This document shows, one piece after another, positions 6,887 to 9,899 of a stretch of 9,899 nt of DNA (positions are counted from its first letter, which is position 1; each line of letters starts with the position of its first letter). The stretch is from assembly GCA_030624355.1 (NCBI GenBank), contig JAUXKG010000055.1, forward strand, positions 1 through 9,899, given 5' to 3'. A program made the translations under genes and the position numbers. Origin of the DNA: Acidobacteriota bacterium (GTDB lineage Bacteria > Acidobacteriota > UBA6911 > RPQK01 > JADFOI01). Below the pieces are notes generated by a model, which saw only the letters and a list, made by a program, of their open reading frames with translations, was not told the DNA's origin and ran no database searches.

Positions 6887-6917
6887 CCGGTCAGGGGTCA
6901 GCCGGTCAGGGGGTCAG
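6887..6917. repeat. Two tandem copies of a 15/16-bp unit upstream of DUF2905
   Basis: CCGGTCAGGGGTCAG (6887-6901) is followed directly by CCGGTCAGGGGGTCAG (6902-6917), which differs by one added G. Both contain the submotif GGTCAG. The array ends 13 nt before the ATG at 6931, so it fills the expected 5' untranslated region. Confidence 0.8.
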
Positions 6918-6930
6918 GTTCTGATCTGAA

Positions 6931-7152
6931 ATGTTCAACGAGATTGGCAAGGTGCTCATCTTCTTTGGTTTGGCCCTGGTGGTTGTGGGGCTGGTCCTGA
7001 CACTGATCCCTTCACTCAGGCTGGGCCGATTGCCGGGTGATATCCTGATACGCAGGGACAACTGGAGCGTTTACGTTCCCATCACAAGCAGTGTCCTTTT
7101 CAGTGTGGTCCTGAGTTTTCTGCTCTGGGTCGCAGCCTCCCTTCGTCGATAG
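6931..7152 (+). CDS. DUF2905 family small membrane protein
   Basis: A 73-aa protein with two predicted membrane helices, at ~7-27 (KVLIFFGLALVVVGLVLTLIP) and ~49-69 (VPITSSVLFSVVLSFLLWVAA). Between them is the conserved DUF2905 loop LGRLPGDILIRRDNWSVYVPI (31-51). Family length is typically 65-75 aa, so it is complete. Its function is unknown; members are found beside varied housekeeping genes. The ATG lacks a strong Shine-Dalgarno and follows a small tandem repeat. The TAG stop at 7150-7152 shares its G with the GTG start of the methyltransferase, so the two proteins are probably translationally coupled. An extended -10 promoter lies 61 nt upstream. Confidence 0.85.
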   Translation: MFNEIGKVLIFFGLALVVVGLVLTLIPSLRLGRLPGDILIRRDNWSVYVPITSSVLFSVVLSFLLWVAASLRR

Positions 7153-8153
7153 TGCCTAACATTCTTCCCTGGCGGCATGAACAAATCACCTTCGAACGCT
7201 TCATGGACTTTTGTCTTTACGATCCGGAGCATGGCTACTACACGGATAAAGAGAGAGTGCTGGGTGCCCGGGGAGACTTCTATACCTCCGTGCACACCCA
7301 TCCGGTGTTTGCCCACACCCTGGCTGACGTCATCGCCCACCACTTCGAGATCCTTTCCCAGCCGAAGCCGTTTCATTTGGTGGAACTGGGTGCCGGAGAG
7401 GGAATCCTTGGCCGGGACCTATTGGCCCGCTTGCAGGAGTGTCATCCTCATGTTTTCGAACGGGCCAGCTATGTCCCGATCGAGGTCAGTGCCGGAGAGC
7501 TTCCCGATCGGATTCAGGGGGTGGTATTCTCCAACGAGTTTTTCGATGCCCTGCCTGTCCATCGAGTCTGCGTGAGGGGATCGGAACCGCGCGAGATCTA
7601 TCTTCAGATCAATGATCAGATTTCCGAAGTGGAGGGAAACCTTAGTGATTCGCGCATCCCGGAATACATGAAGGAGGGCTTTGAGGTGTGGCGGGAGGGG
7701 CACCAATACGAGGTGAATCTTCGTATGGTCGAGGTGCTGGAGGACCTGGATCGGAGGATGGACTCTGGAATCATTTTAACCGTCGATTACGGTTATGATG
7801 GGGCGTCCTATGAGAAAGAGGATCGTGCCGAAGGAACACTCATGTGCTATCGGCAGCATCAGGTGGTCTCCGACCCGTTCGCCGTTCCAGGCCAGCAGGA
7901 CATCACCGCCCACGTGAATTTTCAGGTGATGCAAAAGACAGGTGACAAGCTGGGATGGACGACTGACCCTCTGATCACACAGCGTGAGTTTCTTCTTGAT
8001 TGGGGCTTGGAAAAAAGACTGGGCGAGGAGGAGGAACTCGGGCTTTTCAATCCGGATAGAATGGATGATCGTCTGCGTCTGAAGAGCCTGCTTGTTCCAG
8101 GAGGCATCTCCGATACAATGAAGGTGCTGTTGCAAAAGGTTCGCCTGGATTGA
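7152..8153 (+). CDS. MidA/NDUFAF7-family SAM-dependent methyltransferase (COG1565, formerly DUF185)
   Basis: A 333-aa class I methyltransferase. The N-terminal ITFERFMDFCLYDPEHGYY (12-30) and GARGDFYTSVHTHPVFAHTL (38-57) are family signatures. The SAM-binding loop is VELGAGEG at 77-84. SNEFFDALPVHR (127-138) is the conserved acidic/aromatic catalytic region, and ILTVDYGYDG plus the QDITAHVNF segment match the later conserved blocks. Eukaryotic NDUFAF7 dimethylates an arginine of the complex I 49-kDa subunit and is needed for complex I assembly. A similar role in maturing NADH dehydrogenase is plausible but not shown for bacteria of this type. The GTG start overlaps the DUF2905 stop by one base and gives the family N-terminus. 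No nuo genes are in the window. Family assignment is firm; the substrate is inferred. Confidence 0.88.
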   Translation: MPNILPWRHEQITFERFMDFCLYDPEHGYYTDKERVLGARGDFYTSVHTHPVFAHTLADVIAHHFEILSQPKPFHLVELGAGEGILGRDLLARLQECHPHVFERASYVPIEVSAGELPDRIQGVVFSNEFFDALPVHRVCVRGSEPREIYLQINDQISEVEGNLSDSRIPEYMKEGFEVWREGHQYEVNLRMVEVLEDLDRRMDSGIILTVDYGYDGASYEKEDRAEGTLMCYRQHQVVSDPFAVPGQQDITAHVNFQVMQKTGDKLGWTTDPLITQREFLLDWGLEKRLGEEEELGLFNPDRMDDRLRLKSLLVPGGISDTMKVLLQKVRLD

Positions 8154-8170
8154 CTGGGAATCGACTTTGA

Positions 8171-8210
8171 GTGGTGGAACTCGAACCCTGTGGTTTTGGG
8201 ATTCAGAGTC
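8171..8210 (-). pseudogene. Degenerate tRNA 3'-half-like fragment (tRNA-Gln(CUG)-like)
   Basis: Read on the minus strand, this stretch contains GACTCTGAATC, which is the anticodon loop of tRNA-Gln(CUG). It then has a variable-like segment and GGGTTCGAGTTCC, a T-loop with TTCGA. There is no D-arm or 5' acceptor strand upstream. The anticodon stem pairs for only about two bases and the T-stem for about three. It therefore cannot be a working tRNA. It could be the relic of a tRNA gene, or an attachment-site half left by an integrated element. A chance match is also possible. Confidence 0.3.
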
Positions 8211-8231
8211 GATCGGAAGGGGTCAGCAAGG

Positions 8232-8357
8232 ATGATATGGCTTTGGATAATCTGGGGAGGCGTGCTGCTGGCTGTCCTGTATGCCTACCATAAGGCTGGC
8301 TTTGAGAAGGCCGGGCAGATCCTCAAAGGTCGGGGAGAGCAGGGACACCGTGAATAG
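8232..8357 (+). CDS. Possible short membrane peptide (41 aa), unrecognised
   Basis: An ATG-to-TAG frame encodes MIWLWIIWGGVLLAVLYAYH, then a charged tail with KAGFEKAGQILKGRG. The first ~19 residues would form a single membrane helix, followed by a basic cytosolic end, a pattern seen in real single-pass small proteins. An AAGG (8228-8231) directly precedes the ATG and GGAAGG (8215-8220) lies 11 nt upstream, so the ribosome site is not ideal. It lies 78 nt after the methyltransferase in the same direction. I do not recognise the family. It could also be the start of a decayed membrane protein gene, or a chance frame. Confidence 0.35.
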   Translation: MIWLWIIWGGVLLAVLYAYHKAGFEKAGQILKGRGEQGHRE

Positions 8358-8426
8358 CCCAAGGGTGCCGCCCGATGTTCCGGCAGCAGTTAGAGGCTTA
8401 GAACGCCTTCTGAGGGCGGCAGATTC

Positions 8427-8503
8427 TGGTGGGCGATACTGGACTCGAACCAGTGACCTCCGCCGTGTGAAGACGGCGCTCTAACCAGCTGAGCTAATCG
8501 CCC
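8427..8503 (-). tRNA. tRNA-Val(CAC)
   Basis: The minus strand folds into a full cloverleaf. The acceptor is GGGCGAT/ATCGCCC, the D-arm GCTC-AGCTGGTTA-GAGC, and the anticodon stem CCGTC/GGCGG. The loop TTCACAC gives anticodon CAC, which reads the valine codon GUG. The T-arm is ACTGG-TTCGAGT-CCAGT. Discriminator A is at 8430 and an encoded CCA follows at 8429-8427, giving 77 nt in all. It lies opposite to both neighbouring protein genes and has a consensus -10 box upstream. Confidence 0.97.
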
Positions 8504-8522
8504 ATTCCACTCGAAGGCGCTT

Positions 8523-8528
8523 ATTATA
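8523..8528 (-). promoter_or_regulatory. -10 element of the tRNA-Val promoter
   Basis: On the minus strand this reads TATAAT, a perfect -10 hexamer. It lies 19 nt before the tRNA 5' end, the usual spacing for a short leader processed by RNase P. The expected -35 position reads TGGCAG, a poor match. Confidence 0.55.
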
Positions 8529-8602
8529 GGCGATTTTCCGCACAGCTGCCATGGTTCCGGTTCAAGAGGCAAAGGCTGAAGTGCGGTTGAAGCGGCGTGT
8601 TC

Positions 8603-8630
8603 GTGACCTTCGGGTCAGTTTTGGTAAAAT
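8603..8630 (+). promoter_or_regulatory. Promoter candidate for the YpdA-like gene, with UUCG hairpin over the -35
   Basis: A GTGACC -35 (8603-8608, four of six consensus bases) and a TAAAAT -10 (8625-8630, five of six) are 16 nt apart. The -10 is extended by TGG (8622-8624). The gene start is 81 nt downstream. The -35 overlaps a perfect 5-bp inverted repeat with a UUCG tetraloop (TGACC-TTCG-GGTCA, 8604-8617), followed by GTTTT. That hairpin could be a weak terminator for rightward transcription, or an operator. Confidence 0.45.
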
Positions 8631-8711
8631 AACTGATTCGTCGTGTGCAAAGGGTGCGCCGGCCGAAAGACCTGGCCTTGCGAGTTACTGAAGTAGACAA
8701 CAAGGTTCCGA

Positions 8712-9713
8712 ATGAGTGACAAACAGGATCTGATCATCGTCGGAGGCGGACCCGCCGGACTGGCCTGTGCCATTGAGGCCAGCAGACGAGATCTGAAATT
8801 CCAGCTGCTGGAAAAGGGCTGTGTCGTCAATTCCATCTATCACTTTCCGATCGACATGACCTTCTTCACCACCGGCGAACTCCTGGAGATCGGTGACGTG
8901 CCGATGATTGTTGCTGCCGACAAGCCCGGGCGGGCGGAAGGTCTTCAGTACTATCGACGGGTTGCGCAGCATTTCAACCTTCCGGTTCGAGACTACGAAC
9001 GAGTGACTTCCGTCGACCGCCAGGAGGACGGTTTCCAGGTGAAGAGCCGGCATCGTCGGGGAGAAGAGTTTGTCTATTTTTGCAAAAGAGTGATCGTGGC
9101 CACCGGCTACTACGACAATCCCAACTTCATGGGCATTCCCGGAGAAGATCTCCCCAAGGTCAGTCACTACTATACGGAATGCCATCCCTACCATAGGAAG
9201 AAGGTGGCGGTCATCGGAGGGAAGAACTCAGCGGCCCAGATCGCATTGGACCTGTTTCGAAACGCCAGTGCCGAGGTGACCTTGATTCACCGTGACGAGA
9301 AGCTGAGCTCTCATGTGAAGTACTGGATTCTGCCCGATATCAACAACCGAATCAAACGCGGTGAGGTGACCGCTTACTTCTCGAGTGAGGTGAGGGAGAT
9401 TCGTGAGCAGGAGATCGTGGTCTCCACTCCCGAAGGGGAGAAGGTTCTGGAGAACGACTTTGTGTTCACCATGACGGGCTATCATCCTGATGTCGATTTT
9501 CTTCGACAGATGGGTATAAAGGTCGATTCGCAGACCTGTATTCCGGAACACGACCCGGATACCCTGGAGACGAATGTGGCGGGGATTTATCTGGCCGGCG
9601 CCATCGTCTCAGGCAAGATGACCAACCGCATCTTCATCGAAAACGGGCGTTTTCACGGCGAACAGATGTTCCGGCACTGGGACCAGCAAGACCGGCAGAC
9701 GATGAGTGTCTAG
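8712..9713 (+). CDS. ypdA: YpdA-like NADPH-dependent flavoprotein (putative bacillithiol disulfide reductase)
   Basis: A 333-aa flavoprotein, close to the ~325 aa of Firmicute YpdA. FAD motif: IIVGGGPAGLACAIEA (8-23). The family signature GCVVNSIYHFPIDMTFF is at 36-52, ATGYYDNPN at 130-138 and LPKVSHYYTECHPY at 147-160. The NADPH motif is VAVIGGKNSAAQIALDL (165-181), and IFIENGRFHG (307-316) ends the FAD domain. There is no CxxC, so it is not thioredoxin reductase. YpdA enzymes reduce oxidised bacillithiol disulfide with NADPH. In S. aureus YpdA a cysteine in the GGGPCG motif is reported as important, but here that position is Ala15. The Cys residues present are 19, 37, 124, 157 and 276. The ATG has AAGG 6 nt upstream. 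The gene stands alone with its own likely promoter, and its stop adjoins a 35-bp repeat. Confidence 0.85.
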   Translation: MSDKQDLIIVGGGPAGLACAIEASRRDLKFQLLEKGCVVNSIYHFPIDMTFFTTGELLEIGDVPMIVAADKPGRAEGLQYYRRVAQHFNLPVRDYERVTSVDRQEDGFQVKSRHRRGEEFVYFCKRVIVATGYYDNPNFMGIPGEDLPKVSHYYTECHPYHRKKVAVIGGKNSAAQIALDLFRNASAEVTLIHRDEKLSSHVKYWILPDINNRIKRGEVTAYFSSEVREIREQEIVVSTPEGEKVLENDFVFTMTGYHPDVDFLRQMGIKVDSQTCIPEHDPDTLETNVAGIYLAGAIVSGKMTNRIFIENGRFHGEQMFRHWDQQDRQTMSV

Positions 9714-9785
9714 ACACGGATTGACACGGATTAGCGAACGCGAATTGACAGACACGGATTGACACGGATTAGCGAACGCGAATTG
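9713..9785. repeat. Two identical 35-bp direct repeats beginning at the ypdA stop codon
   Basis: Identical 35-bp copies lie at 9713-9747 and 9751-9785, separated by ACA. Each consists of GACACGGATT twice, then AGCGAACGCGAATTG. A partial third unit, GCACGGATTA, follows at 9786-9795. The first base of the first copy is the last base of the ypdA TAG. CACGGATT occurs five times in all. There is no hairpin potential and no T-run, so it is not a terminator. Confidence 0.92.
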
Positions 9786-9815
9786 GCACGGATTAAGAAA
9801 GGTTCTTCTTTTCAT

Positions 9816-9876
9816 TCGTCAATCGACACTGTTCAGGGTCACTCGACACTCGACACTCGACAATCGTCAATCGACA
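9816..9876. repeat. Short-period repeat cluster: three ACTCGAC heptamers flanked by a 13-bp direct repeat
   Basis: ACTCGAC occurs three times in tandem at 9841-9861. TCGTCAATCGACA occurs at 9816-9828 and again at 9864-9876, flanking the heptamers. More loose variants (TCAGAAGTCAGTCGTCAGC) run to the window edge, so the cluster probably continues. No gene is seen from 9714 to 9899. Confidence 0.8.
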
Positions 9877-9899
9877 TTGATCAGAAGTCAGTCGTCAGC

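Noticed and set aside
8366..8421. 8-bp inverted repeat (TGCCGCCC / GGGCGGCA) downstream of tRNA-Val.
   Set aside because: The loop is 40 nt and no T-run follows, so a terminator or regulatory role cannot be supported.
8281..8484. Plus-strand frame of 67 codons ending in YWTRTSDLRRVKTAL.
   Set aside because: The end of the frame is the antisense of tRNA-Val, a well-known source of spurious predicted proteins.
8390..8572. Minus-strand frame of 60 codons containing RLAQLVRAPSSHGGGHWFESS.
   Set aside because: This is the sense strand of tRNA-Val translated, another familiar spurious product of tRNA genes.
9795..9807. AAGAA-AGG-TTCTT hairpin as the ypdA terminator.
   Set aside because: The stem is only five mostly AT pairs with a 3-nt loop and no proper T-run after it.
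9713..9876. CRISPR array at the right end.
   Set aside because: Repeats are separated by 3 bp or are tandem, with no spacers of 25-40 bp and no cas genes nearby.

Overview
This window looks like chromosomal housekeeping DNA from a moderately GC-rich, bacillithiol-type Gram-negative bacterium. An Acidobacteriota-like genome is my best guess, inferred from gene content: a 7TM-HD phosphodiesterase, a cytosolic S9 peptidase, a MidA-like methyltransferase and a YpdA-type reductase, plus gene ends decorated with short repeats. No marker gene in the window proves this, and I see no transposase, integrase, phage gene or CRISPR array.

Layout. Positions 1-451 (+) are the 3' end of a PgpH-like cyclic-di-AMP phosphodiesterase. 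It is followed 15 nt later by an endonuclease III-superfamily DNA glycosylase (467-1144, +). Two minus-strand genes converge on it: an S9 prolyl-oligopeptidase-type peptidase (2305-4209) and, downstream, a DadA/DauA-like FAD amine oxidoreductase (1146-2225). The 79-nt gap between them holds a perfect 30-bp palindrome just before the oxidoreductase start. Divergent from the peptidase is a plus-strand energy-metabolism cluster: sucC (4279-5433), sucD (5489-6358) and ndk (6395-6814). After a repeat-rich spacer with an extended -10 promoter come a DUF2905 membrane protein (6931-7152) and a MidA/NDUFAF7-family methyltransferase (7152-8153), whose stop and start share one base. Next are a 40-nt tRNA-like remnant, a possible 41-aa membrane peptide, a tRNA-Val(CAC) on the minus strand, a likely promoter, and a YpdA-like flavoprotein (8712-9713). 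The window ends in two kinds of short repeats.

How the genes fit together. SucC and SucD form succinyl-CoA synthetase of the TCA cycle, and Ndk spreads the resulting high-energy phosphate among nucleotides, so the trio is metabolically coherent. The MidA-like protein points to complex I maturation. The YpdA-like protein points to low-molecular-weight thiol redox control. The peptidase and amine oxidoreductase could act in sequence on peptides and released amino acids, but this is only inferred from adjacency.

I found no convincing new multi-gene system. The points most worth checking are the palindrome with a third half-site at 2232-2276, the short repeats that begin exactly at the ndk and ypdA stop codons, the missing conserved cysteine of YpdA, and the tRNA-like fragment.
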